32,448 nucleotides of DNA, taken from NCBI GenBank assembly GCA_012523095.1, contig JAAYJE010000121.1, positions 1-32,448 of the forward strand, given 5' to 3'. The translations under genes and the position numbers were made by a program. The notes beneath the pieces are model-generated. The model was not told the origin of the DNA, searched no databases, and was given only the letters and a program-made list of their open reading frames with translations. The DNA comes from Actinomycetota bacterium. GTDB lineage: Bacteria; Actinomycetota; Thermoleophilia; RBG-16-64-13. Below are positions 7,596 to 15,832 of this stretch, in pieces; position 1 is the first letter of the stretch; each line of letters starts with the position of its first letter.

Positions 7596-8870
7596 GTGAC
7601 CGATCGACTCCGCGAGTTGTGGAAGAGTCCCGCGGGGCGCGGCTTCATCATGCTCGCCACGATGCAGTTCTGCTATGGCTTTGCCTACAGCGCGAACAAC
7701 AACGTCATCACCAACTTCTTCACCGATGAACTTGGCTTCAGTGGCTCTCAGTTCGGTTATATGACGGCGATTCGTGAGTTCGGCGGACTCACCCTCATTC
7801 TGTTGATGGCGCTTCTTTATCGTGTGTCTATACCGTGGCTGAGCTCAGGCGCTATGCTCTTCATGGGCCTCGGGTTCGCTCTGTTCGGTGTCGCCACCGG
7901 CTTCGTCTCGATCATCCCCTGGATTCTCATCAGCAGCTTCGGGATGCATACCATCCTACAAACCCAGTTCTCCATGGGGATGAGTCTGACCACGCAGGAG
8001 CGGAGCGGCCATGTGCTCGGGCGCCTGGGCGCCGTAATGCAGGCGGGCACGCTTGTAGCTCTGGTGGTGGTGTTCCTCATCTTCCATTACGATCTGCTCT
8101 CTTACGAGATGACCTTCGTGACGATGGGGGTCGTAGCTGTCGTTGGCGCCGTCGCTATCTTCCGCTTCCCTCACATGGAAGACGGGGAGCTACGGAAGGT
8201 GGAGCGGAAGAGGGAGCCGTTCGTGTGGCGCAAGGACTATCGCTACTACTACTGGCTCAATCTGCTGGACGGCGTCCGCCAGCAGATCTTCTTCTCGTTC
8301 GGTCTCTGGGTGCTCGTCCATCGTTTCAAGCTGGAGGTCGAGGATATCTCGATCCTTCTGCTCACGATCACCTTCGTAGGGATGGTGTCGTCAGCGTACG
8401 TGGGACGCCTGATCGACCGTCTGGGCGAGCGGCGGATCCTCCAGGCCATCAACATCGGCTACGTGGTCGCTCTGGGCGGCTACGCTCTGGCGAACAACGT
8501 CTATCTGGCCTGCGTCTTCTACGTGATCTATTCCTTCATCATGCCGTTCTCCACCATCGGAGCGTCGACGTATCTTCGCAAGATCGCCACGCCCGAGGAC
8601 ATCTCGCCCACCCTCTCGATGGGTGTCACCATTCTTCACGCCACGGCCGTCGTCGTGCCGGTGGTGGCGGGAGTCATCCTGATCTTCGTCGGATACCAGA
8701 TCCCGTTCCTCATCGCGTGCCTGGCTGCGCTTGTTCTGGTTGGGATCACGCGGCGTCTGGATCCGGTGAAGCAACGTAGTGCGGCCCGTGTGGCCCTGGA
8801 CGAAGCCAAGGCGGCGGCACGGGCGGGCGGGCAAGCGGCCTCTGCAGTAGAGGAGGGAGCATCTTCATGA
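7596..8870 (+). CDS. MFS transporter
   Basis: This 424-residue major facilitator superfamily protein has about 12 hydrophobic segments and a central cytoplasmic loop rich in charged residues (MEDGELRKVERKREPFVWRK). The second half repeats the fold, with a loop-8/9-type motif VGRLIDRLGERRILQ. The start is GTG at 7596 with a poor ribosome site; no better in-frame start is visible. The substrate cannot be inferred. The C-terminus is an Ala-rich hydrophilic tail. The next gene, a universal stress protein, begins 120 bp downstream. Confidence 0.88.
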   Translation: MTDRLRELWKSPAGRGFIMLATMQFCYGFAYSANNNVITNFFTDELGFSGSQFGYMTAIREFGGLTLILLMALLYRVSIPWLSSGAMLFMGLGFALFGVATGFVSIIPWILISSFGMHTILQTQFSMGMSLTTQERSGHVLGRLGAVMQAGTLVALVVVFLIFHYDLLSYEMTFVTMGVVAVVGAVAIFRFPHMEDGELRKVERKREPFVWRKDYRYYYWLNLLDGVRQQIFFSFGLWVLVHRFKLEVEDISILLLTITFVGMVSSAYVGRLIDRLGERRILQAINIGYVVALGGYALANNVYLACVFYVIYSFIMPFSTIGASTYLRKIATPEDISPTLSMGVTILHATAVVVPVVAGVILIFVGYQIPFLIACLAALVLVGITRRLDPVKQRSAARVALDEAKAAARAGGQAASAVEEGASS

Positions 8871-8990
8871 AGCGGGGTGGCGGACGTACCTGGGTTGTCG
8901 CCCGGCCTCTGTTAGGCGTTTGACTGCGCCGGGTATCGTTTCGTTGAGGGAGTCTGAGATGCCGTCGATGATCTGCCGGGGGGAGGCGCA

Positions 8991-9419
8991 GTGGGAGTCG
9001 TTGTAGTAGGAGTGGATGGGTCGGCAGCAGCCGGAGTGGCCCTTGAGTTCGCCGCTGAAGAAGCAGCTGTTCGTGGCGCCGAACTCAGGGTGGTCTCGGT
9101 CAGGGAGTTGTCCGAACAGTCGCACGAATGCGTCAGGCCTGTTCCCGAGGTGTACGACAACCTGAAGCGGGTAGGTGAGGCGATTGTGAAGGACGCCGTA
9201 ACACATGTCCGAGAGCTTCACCCGCGGCTCCCTTGCAAGGGGGTGGTCCGGTACGGACGTCCTCAGGATGTACTGTTGGAAGAGGCGGAGGGCGCTCTCC
9301 TCCTAGTGGTCGGAAGGCGGGGGCAGGGTGGACTGGCCAAGCTTCTGATGGGGTCGGTGAGCCGGCACATGGTGGATCACGCCTCGTGCCCGGTGGTAGT
9401 GGTTCCACCGCAGTTCTGA
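8991..9419 (+). CDS. Universal stress protein (UspA family)
   Basis: The 142-residue single-domain UspA protein starts with GTG at 8991 behind a strong GGGGGGAGG site. VVVVGVDGSAAAGVALEFA is the N-terminal strand with the conserved Asp. VVGRRGQGGLAKLLMGSVS is the G-x2-G-x9-G-S ATP-binding motif, so this is an ATP-binding member. HASCPVVVVPPQF is the usual C-terminus. Such proteins accumulate under starvation, redox or respiratory stress. The role beyond this is not visible. Confidence 0.93.
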   Translation: MGVVVVGVDGSAAAGVALEFAAEEAAVRGAELRVVSVRELSEQSHECVRPVPEVYDNLKRVGEAIVKDAVTHVRELHPRLPCKGVVRYGRPQDVLLEEAEGALLLVVGRRGQGGLAKLLMGSVSRHMVDHASCPVVVVPPQF

Positions 9420-9541
9420 GGCTTCCGCGCTCGAGCGACCCGGCATCCGGCTCTCGCTCCTCTCCCAGGACGTTCCCGACGCTCTGCCGGGAACGGTCGT
9501 GGTTGCTTCCGGGGGGCGCGGGTGCGGCGGGAGTCCCCGGT

Positions 9542-11140
9542 TCAGACCGAGATGCTCGTGCTTCTCGCCCGCTCCATACTGTCCGCCGCTCCGGCATGTT
9601 CAGACGCCGACCACGTCTCCGCCTCCTCAGCGGCCGGCGCCTCCGGTATGTCCGGGAGCGGCGCGAATGCACCGTCATGGGTCTTGCGGTCCAGGTAGCG
9701 ACTGTTCCAGATGGGGTCGGTGATCATCTCGAAGCGCCGATTGTAGGACACCAGCCCTGCCGTGTATTCAGGGTCGATAAGCGTGTCGGCGGCGTTGCTG
9801 TCGGTCGGTTCCGGCTCATACTGCATCAGCAGCCGTTCCAGCTCGTCGTGATGATCGCGGTTGGGGCACGGCGAGATCATGCTGCGGCCGTCGTCCACGT
9901 AGTCGTACTCCCACTGACGTACGGCTTGGAAGAACGGGTGCTGCCACACGTCGTTCAGGGTCTTGCCTTGCGCGTATGCGTCGCGGATATTGACCGGAGA
10001 GTAGGGCACGAAGACGCAGGGTGTCACAGCCCCGTTCCAGTCGATATAGAAATAGCCGCCCTGACCGTGTCCGCCGGCCGCCAAACATCCGTCGACACAG
10101 GTGCCGTGATTCCAGAAATCGGGCATGAAGAACTGCCTCTGCCGTACGATCTCCCAGGAACGCTTCCACATCCAGGCCCGCTGCTCCGGGGTGGGCATCA
10201 GCTCGAGGCTGAACGAGCGACCTATGGGCATGTAGTGGAAGACGAAGGCCAGGAGTGCGCCTTTGCCCATGATGAAGTCCACGAACTCGTCCGACAGGAT
10301 CTCTTCGGCGTTGTGGCAGGTCGCCGTCAGCGAGACGCCGAAAGGTATCTTGTCGCGTTTGAGCCGGCTCATGGTTTCCACGATCCTGTCGAACATCCCA
10401 TCACCGCGGCGTGCGTCGGTAAGCTCTCGGAATCCCTCGATGGAGACGCAGGGCAGTGCATTACCGGTCTTAGCTAGGCGCCTGCTGACCTCGTCGTTGA
10501 TGAGGGTGCCGTTGGTGTACACCATGAAAAAGCAGTCGTCATGTTTCTCGAACAGATCTATGAGGTCTTTGCCCTCGGAACGATAGGCAAAGGGCTCGCC
10601 TCCGCTGATGACGAAAAACCGTTCTCCCCACAAGGTCTTGGCCTCGTCCATGATGCGGTCCACCAGGCTCCATTCGAGGTGGTTGCTCTTGTCGTCGGAG
10701 TCGGAATAGCAGCCGGGACAACGCAGATTGCAGGCTTTCCCCGGAGCTATGAGAAGGAACGTGGGAGCCATCTTGCCGAAGGCTTCCTGGAACTGCTTTC
10801 TCTGTTCAGGGTTGCCACGGTCTATGAAGAGCGTCTTGACGAAGACCTGGAGCAGCCCCCGTATGTAGGAGTCGGAGAACTGCTTGTTCTTAAGCCCGCG
10901 ACGTATGGACTCCATGATGGATATGCCCATGATCACGCGATCTTCCTTGACGCTCGGCAGATAGCCTGAGTCTGCGCTGGGATCCTTGAGCGACTTCAGG
11001 AGTTGTCTCTTGACTGTGTGGACCACCAGCTTCTGTACAGAGCGGCTCTTGACCAACCTGGCCAATCGCGGTGTGGACGCCGTAGAGAGTGTCCGCACCA
11101 TGAACTGGACTGTCTTTGATTTCGATCCGTTGTCTGCCAT
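9542..11140 (-). CDS. Radical SAM protein with N-terminal extension and C-terminal Cys cluster
   Basis: This is a 532-residue radical S-adenosylmethionine enzyme. The 4Fe-4S/SAM motif is CNLRCPGC (Cys137, Cys141, Cys144), and FVISGGEPF is the SAM-binding GGE motif. About 125 mostly helical residues precede the core. Further cysteines downstream (GTCVDGCLAAGG, VTPCVFVPYS, SPCPNRD) resemble an auxiliary-cluster (SPASM-like) region. The ATG at 11140 has GGAGGAG upstream; the frame continues open beyond but shows no conserved sequence. The last 40 residues are Ala/Glu-rich and probably disordered. The reaction is unknown: peptide-modifying and lipid-modifying radical SAM enzymes share this layout, and no small precursor peptide gene is seen next to it. 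Confidence 0.87.
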   Translation of the reverse strand: MADNGSKSKTVQFMVRTLSTASTPRLARLVKSRSVQKLVVHTVKRQLLKSLKDPSADSGYLPSVKEDRVIMGISIMESIRRGLKNKQFSDSYIRGLLQVFVKTLFIDRGNPEQRKQFQEAFGKMAPTFLLIAPGKACNLRCPGCYSDSDDKSNHLEWSLVDRIMDEAKTLWGERFFVISGGEPFAYRSEGKDLIDLFEKHDDCFFMVYTNGTLINDEVSRRLAKTGNALPCVSIEGFRELTDARRGDGMFDRIVETMSRLKRDKIPFGVSLTATCHNAEEILSDEFVDFIMGKGALLAFVFHYMPIGRSFSLELMPTPEQRAWMWKRSWEIVRQRQFFMPDFWNHGTCVDGCLAAGGHGQGGYFYIDWNGAVTPCVFVPYSPVNIRDAYAQGKTLNDVWQHPFFQAVRQWEYDYVDDGRSMISPCPNRDHHDELERLLMQYEPEPTDSNAADTLIDPEYTAGLVSYNRRFEMITDPIWNSRYLDRKTHDGAFAPLPDIPEAPAAEEAETWSASEHAGAADSMERARSTSISV

Positions 11141-11345
11141 AGCGTCTTCGCTCCTCCACGACAAGTAGTAACGGCCGGAGGAGCAGTCTGCGTCGTGCGA
11201 TAGTGGCCGTCCCCCGGTGCGAGTGGCCGGATATAGCAGTCCCAACCAGTCTAACACCAGGGTTCTTGGTATGGACAGCCGCTTGACTTGACATGTCGTG
11301 GGCGCGACCGGAATCGTACGGCAGCGGCGGGTGGACGCCTCGATC

Positions 11346-12935
11346 CTAGGGGTGTGTTGGGAAAGCGCTGAACAAAGCTGGGTTGGTCTCCCGCAACTTC
11401 TCGGGTCTGAAGATGGCGGGATCCATGGTCTTGAGGTCGGCGGCGATCTCGGGGACGAACTCCATCTGGGCAAGGATATCTCTCTCTAGGTCGATGCCGG
11501 GAGCTATCTCGGTGAGGACCATGCGGCCGTCCTTCAGCCTGAAGACCGCCCGCTCGGTTACGTAGAGCACCGGTTGCCCTATCTTGGCCGCGTATTCGCC
11601 GCTGAAGGTCACCTGCTCCACCTTCTTACGGAACTTCTTGGTTCCCCCGTCTTTGACGATGGAGATGCAGCCCTCTCTGACGTCGACTTCTATATCACCG
11701 TTGGTGAAAGTGCCGCAGAAGACCATGGTCTTCGCGTTCTGAGAAATGTCGATGAAGCCGCCGCTGCCGGTGATTCTCCGGCCCAGCTTGCTGACGTTGA
11801 CGTTGCCGACCGCGTCGGTCTCACCCATGCCCAGAAAGCCCATGTCAAGGCCCCCACCATGGTAGAAGTCGAACTGGGAGGGCATGCTCATGATGCAGTC
11901 GGGGTTCCACGATGCTCCGAAGATGATGCCCTTGGCCGGTACTCCGCCGACCACACCCATCTCGATACTGAAGACGAAATCGTCGAGGATGCCTTCCTCG
12001 GCCGCGATGTTGGCCACTCCGTCCGCCACGCCGATGCCCAGGTTGACCACCGCCCCCGGCTGCAGCTCCAGAGCGGCGCGACGGGCGATGAACTTGCGGA
12101 TGCCGAACTCGAGACTGGGCATGGAGTCCAGCGGGACTCTAACCTCGCCGCACAATGAGGGATTGTACTCACACTCGGCCGTCTGCCACTGTTCCGGGTC
12201 GACCACCACGGCGGTCACCATGTGGGCCGGGACTCGCACCATGCGCGGGTCGAGCGTGCCTCTTGGAGCCACCCGCTTGACTTGGGCGATGATGGTCCCT
12301 CCGCTGTTGTACGTGGCTTGTGCAGCTGAGAGCAGGTGCAGGTCCAGTCCCTCCTGCTCCACGGAGATGTTGCCGTCCTCGTCGGCCGTGGTGCCACGGA
12401 CGATGCAGACGTCGATAGGGAACGACTTGTAGAAGAGCATCTCTCGGCCCTGGAAGTCGACCAAGTCAACCAGCGGTTCCCGGGCGCGCCTGTTCATCCG
12501 TCCGCCCTCGAGACGAGGGTCGATGAAGGTGTTGAGGCCCACCGTGGTCAAGAGGCCGGGCCGTCCGGCGGCGATCTCGCGCATCAGCAGGGACATAACA
12601 CCCTGCGGGAGATTGTAGGCCTCTATCTCTTCATCCACCGCGAGCTGACTCATGACCTTTGACCACAACCAGTGGCCGCCTATGACCCTCTTGATGAGAC
12701 CCTTGTGCGCCAGCCTGCCGACGCCGGTCTCGTCACCCCAACCAACCCCGGTGACGTGCACCAGCGTCAGGTTGTTGGGACGACCGGTATCCAGGAAGCG
12801 TCTCTCCAGAGCCTGATAGACCGATTCGGCATCTTGGAACCCACCGCCCGACGCCACCAGGTTGACGGTGTCGTGGTCTTTGATCAGGTTCACTGCTTCA
12901 TCTGCCGAGCAAAATTTGTCCATGCACCACTTCAC
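11346..12935 (-). CDS. Acyl-CoA:acetate/3-ketoacid CoA-transferase, fused alpha-beta subunits
   Basis: This is a 529-residue class I CoA-transferase of the YdiF/propionate CoA-transferase type, with both halves in one chain. It moves CoA between acyl groups through a glutamyl-CoA intermediate. The catalytic Glu is Glu325 in FSIEMGVVGG, and the glycine-rich oxyanion segment NLGIGVADGVANIAA precedes it. The start is GTG at 12935 with AAAGGA 10 bp upstream; ATG at 12923 is possible. The enzyme would act in fermentation or degradation of short-chain acids. It lies upstream of the radical SAM gene on the same strand with a 205-bp gap, and is divergent from the sulfur/Fe-S operon. Confidence 0.93.
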   Translation of the reverse strand: MKWCMDKFCSADEAVNLIKDHDTVNLVASGGGFQDAESVYQALERRFLDTGRPNNLTLVHVTGVGWGDETGVGRLAHKGLIKRVIGGHWLWSKVMSQLAVDEEIEAYNLPQGVMSLLMREIAAGRPGLLTTVGLNTFIDPRLEGGRMNRRAREPLVDLVDFQGREMLFYKSFPIDVCIVRGTTADEDGNISVEQEGLDLHLLSAAQATYNSGGTIIAQVKRVAPRGTLDPRMVRVPAHMVTAVVVDPEQWQTAECEYNPSLCGEVRVPLDSMPSLEFGIRKFIARRAALELQPGAVVNLGIGVADGVANIAAEEGILDDFVFSIEMGVVGGVPAKGIIFGASWNPDCIMSMPSQFDFYHGGGLDMGFLGMGETDAVGNVNVSKLGRRITGSGGFIDISQNAKTMVFCGTFTNGDIEVDVREGCISIVKDGGTKKFRKKVEQVTFSGEYAAKIGQPVLYVTERAVFRLKDGRMVLTEIAPGIDLERDILAQMEFVPEIAADLKTMDPAIFRPEKLRETNPALFSAFPTHP

Positions 12936-13158
12936 CGTGCGACGATCCTTTAGCGACGGACGTTACCAGCCACTCATCGATAGCGTCAAGCGCGGTGGTG
13001 TCGATCATCCGACAGACCGATGCCGGGCGATGACCATGCGGAGTACGCGGGAGGTTCGGAGGACATGATCGCGCGCCCGGTCTGGGCGGGAATACTAACG
13101 GCGTGACTGGGGAACACTGGTCGCATGGATACGTCATGCGACTAGTGTGAGGGCCACG

Positions 13159-13404
13159 ATGGATGACGAGACGCAACATGCCGACGAATCTCTCGACTGC
13201 ATCGGTCTCTTCTGTCCCGAGCCGCTCTTTCAGACCCGTGAGGCCATGGATGATCTCGAGGCGGGCCAGGTGCTCGAGGTGCTGGCGGACGCCCCTGCCG
13301 CCGAAGAGGATCTCACGAGGTTCGCTAAGCGGGTCGGCCACGATGTTGTGCTGATTGAGGACCAGGGTGATCACAAACGGTTTTTGATTCGTAAAGGCGA
13401 TTAA
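13159..13404 (+). CDS. TusA/SirA-family sulfur carrier protein
   Basis: The 81-residue protein has the TusA core LDCIGLFCPEPLFQTREAM, where Cys19 in the CPxP motif is the persulfide-carrying residue in TusA. The rest follows the small alpha/beta fold of the family, ending HKRFLIRKGD. TusA proteins accept sulfane sulfur and pass it on in tRNA thiolation, molybdenum cofactor or dissimilatory sulfur pathways. ATG at 13159 is 6 bp after GAGGG; an in-frame GTG at 13147 is less likely. It is the first gene of a tight four-gene set with DsrE-, IscS- and IscU-like proteins (12-bp gap to the next), which suggests delivery of sulfur to Fe-S assembly. Confidence 0.9.
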   Translation: MDDETQHADESLDCIGLFCPEPLFQTREAMDDLEAGQVLEVLADAPAAEEDLTRFAKRVGHDVVLIEDQGDHKRFLIRKGD

Positions 13405-13416
13405 AGGGAGAGGAAC

Positions 13417-13779
13417 ATGAAGGACCCGGAGGCGATCCTCTACGTGCAGACCAGCAACGATCCGACCCGTCAGTACTCACCGTTGGTGCTGGCGCAGACT
13501 GCGAAGGCTATGGATCTCAATCCGACCGTCTACTACCTGGGTATGGGGCTGGCCGTGCTGAAGCCGGGCGAGGCTGAGAAGATGCAGCTCGGTTCGTTCC
13601 CGACCGTGCGCGAGATGCTGGGCAAGACTCTCGCGATGGGTATCCCCATCCTGGTGTGCGAGGCGTCCAAGCAGATGCTCGGCTGGGATAAGGTGGATCT
13701 CATCGACGGTGTCAAGATCGTAGGCGCCGCCACTCTTAACGACCTCGCGCTCGATGCCGGCGCGACCATGTGGTTCTAG
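13417..13779 (+). CDS. DsrE-family protein
   Basis: This is a 120-residue DsrE/DsrF-like alpha/beta protein. TSNDPTRQYSPLVLAQTAKA and AMGIPILVCEASKQMLGW are family-typical, and Cys81 sits at the position used as a persulfide site in several DsrE-like sulfurtransferases. These proteins usually partner TusA in sulfur relays. The ATG at 13417 has AAAGGGAGAGGA upstream. It is 12 bp after the TusA-like gene and ends 11 bp before the IscS-like start codon, so co-transcription and probably translational coupling are expected. The exact donor and acceptor are not known. Confidence 0.87.
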   Translation: MKDPEAILYVQTSNDPTRQYSPLVLAQTAKAMDLNPTVYYLGMGLAVLKPGEAEKMQLGSFPTVREMLGKTLAMGIPILVCEASKQMLGWDKVDLIDGVKIVGAATLNDLALDAGATMWF

Positions 13780-13790
13780 GCGGTCGCTCG

Positions 13791-14969
13791 ATGATGCTTT
13801 CACCGGCGACAGAGGTCTATCTGGACTACCAGTCGGCCCGACCTGTGGACCCCCGGGTAGTGGGGGCGATGCAGCCGTACTTCACCGAACGCTTCGGCAA
13901 CCCGGCCTCGCTGCACGCCGTAGGCGACCGAGCGACGGAGACTTTGGAGAGATGCCGGGCGGACGTGGCCGCCTTCCTGGGCGCAACGCCCGAAGAGATC
14001 ATCTTCACGTCGGGCGCTACGGAGGCGAACAACCTGGCGCTCATCGGTTATGCTCGGCGCAACAAGCGATCGGGCGGACACGTGGTCATCACCGAGGTGG
14101 AGCATATCTCGGTTATGAATATCGGGAAATTCCTGGAACAAGAGGGCTTCAAGGTGACCAAGGTGCCCCCGGACCAGTACGGTCGCATCAAGCCCGAGAA
14201 GCTCCGAGCCCGCATCACCGACGATACGATCCTGGTGTCGGTAGGATGGGCGAGCAATGAGATCGGCACTGTGCAGCCCATCGACGCCATCGCCGAGATG
14301 CTTCGCGGGACCGGTGTCACCCTACATGTCGACGCGGTCGCCGCCCAGGGCCAGTTGCCCATAGATATGAGCGCGGTGCCGGTCGGCCTGCTGAGTGTCT
14401 CGAGCAATGATATCTACGGGCCGCAAGGGGTCGGGGCGCTCTATATTCGCAAAGGGATCCGCCTGGCCGCTGTCAATATGGGCGGCGGACAGGAGCGCGG
14501 GCTACGGTCGGGGACGGAGAATCTAGCGGGCATTGTGGGCATGGCCGCGGCGGCTCGCATCGCCTCTAAGGAGATGTCTGCCGAGGCGCCTAGGTTGGCT
14601 GCGCTTCGCGATCGAGCTGTGAGGGAGGTGTTGTCCGCCATCCCGGACTCCCATCTCAACGGCCACCCCGTGGAACGGCTTCCCAACAATGCCCATTTCC
14701 GGTTCGACGGCATCGAGGGCGAGTCGTTGCTGTTATCGCTGAGAGACGAGGGGATAGCGGTGGCTACCGGCTCGGCCTGCTCCTCCAAGACCCTGGCGCC
14801 GTCTCATACCCTCATCTCCTGCGGCCTGTTGCATGAGGAGGCCCACGGCTCTCTCGAGATCACCTTCGGACGTTTCAGCGAAGAATCGGACGTCGATCGC
14901 CTCATGGAGTCCCTCCCGGGAGTCGTCCAGAGGCTACGGCGACTGTCGCCTCTCTATCGACACAAGTAG
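13791..14969 (+). CDS. IscS/NifS-like protein lacking the PLP lysine
   Basis: The 392-residue protein is homologous to cysteine desulfurases along its length. Retained features are LDYQ at the N-terminus, TEVEHISV with the ring-stacking His105, DAVAAQG with Asp181, GGGQERGLRSGTEN, and the sulfur-accepting loop ATGSACSSKTLAPSH with Cys330. The PLP Schiff-base motif, normally SSHKxYGPxG, reads SSNDIYGPQG: Asn206-Asp207 replace His-Lys, and the usual Gln of DAVQA is Ala184. From memory, an Archaeoglobus IscS also has Asp at this lysine position and binds its IscU partner without normal PLP chemistry. Here too a scaffold or sulfur-transfer role is more likely than standard desulfuration. The chosen start ATG 13791 follows the DsrE-like stop by 11 bp; GTG 13770 would overlap that gene. 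Confidence 0.88.
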   Translation: MMLSPATEVYLDYQSARPVDPRVVGAMQPYFTERFGNPASLHAVGDRATETLERCRADVAAFLGATPEEIIFTSGATEANNLALIGYARRNKRSGGHVVITEVEHISVMNIGKFLEQEGFKVTKVPPDQYGRIKPEKLRARITDDTILVSVGWASNEIGTVQPIDAIAEMLRGTGVTLHVDAVAAQGQLPIDMSAVPVGLLSVSSNDIYGPQGVGALYIRKGIRLAAVNMGGGQERGLRSGTENLAGIVGMAAAARIASKEMSAEAPRLAALRDRAVREVLSAIPDSHLNGHPVERLPNNAHFRFDGIEGESLLLSLRDEGIAVATGSACSSKTLAPSHTLISCGLLHEEAHGSLEITFGRFSEESDVDRLMESLPGVVQRLRRLSPLYRHK

Positions 14970-14978
14970 GAGGACCCC

Positions 14979-15788
14979 ATGAAATCCACGCAGTACTCGG
15001 AGAAGACCCTGGAGCACTTCCGGAACCCCCGCAACGTGGGCATGCTCGAGGGCGACGATGTCGCCGTGGGGCGCGTGGGCAATCCGGTCTGTGGCGACCT
15101 TATGGAGATGTACGTCCGCGTCAAGGGCGACCGCATCGACGACATCAAGTTCCAGACTTTTGGCTGTGGGTCGGCCATCGCGACTTCAAGCATGATCACC
15201 GAATTGGTCATGGGCAAGACGCTTGATGAGGCGCTCGAAGTCACTCGGGCCGATGTGGCTGATGCCCTCGATGGTCTGCCGCCGGTCAAGATGCACTGCT
15301 CGAACTTGGCGGCGGACGCTCTCCATGACGCCATCAAGAACTGGCGTTCGGGCACGAGGCTCGAGCCCCTCAGTGCGGAGACCATCGCTGAGGCCGGCAG
15401 GGGGTGCGGCGCCGGCACGACGCAGGCGGCCGCCATCCAGGGGGCCGAGGATTATGCGGGCAAAGGTGTGTACACGACCGTTGCCGATGTGTCAGAGTTG
15501 GCCGACAAGCGTGTGCTGGTGCTCGACAAGGGGGTCGCCTCCGCCCGCTTGGCACTGGAACTCACCGGAGTGACGCCCCGCGTGGTCTTTCTCACTGAGC
15601 TTGATGCGTTGGGTCTTCCCGATGACCTTGCCGGCGAGGTGAAGCGTTCCGACGTCAAGGTGCTCTTTCAGTCGCGCCTGCTTGCCGTACGTGGGGAGGG
15701 CGAGGTGGAGAAGGTGCTCATCCACGACCTAGATGAAGACAACGACTACGAACTGTTCGTCGACGCTGTGGTGCTGTTGGAGAATTGA
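14979..15788 (+). CDS. IscU Fe-S scaffold fused to a degenerate thioredoxin reductase-like domain
   Basis: Residues 1 to about 130 are an IscU/NifU-type scaffold: YSEKTLEHFRNPRNVG, then NPVCGD (Cys38, Asp40), FGCGSA (Cys63) and MHCSNL (Cys107), all three cluster ligands present. After a linker with an extra Cys143, residues 156-269 align by eye with the NADPH-binding domain of thioredoxin reductase. GAEDYAGKGVYTTVAD stands where the reductase has the CATCD redox motif, and RVLVLDKGVASARLALELT stands where it has the GGGDSA dinucleotide loop. Both the CxxC and the glycine motif are lost. The ATG at 14979 is 9 bp after the IscS-like stop and follows AGGAGGA. The tail may bind a partner or regulate assembly; catalysis is unlikely. 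Confidence 0.87.
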   Translation: MKSTQYSEKTLEHFRNPRNVGMLEGDDVAVGRVGNPVCGDLMEMYVRVKGDRIDDIKFQTFGCGSAIATSSMITELVMGKTLDEALEVTRADVADALDGLPPVKMHCSNLAADALHDAIKNWRSGTRLEPLSAETIAEAGRGCGAGTTQAAAIQGAEDYAGKGVYTTVADVSELADKRVLVLDKGVASARLALELTGVTPRVVFLTELDALGLPDDLAGEVKRSDVKVLFQSRLLAVRGEGEVEKVLIHDLDEDNDYELFVDAVVLLEN

Positions 15789-15832
15789 ACGCGCCGGAGA
15801 GCGACCGGTGCCCGATGGGGGGCGAGACGACT

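Noticed and set aside
9233-10477. Long plus-strand open frame (414 codons) across the radical SAM gene
   Set aside because: It is antisense to a protein with clear radical SAM motifs, and its translation has no domain character; it is a GC-driven shadow frame.
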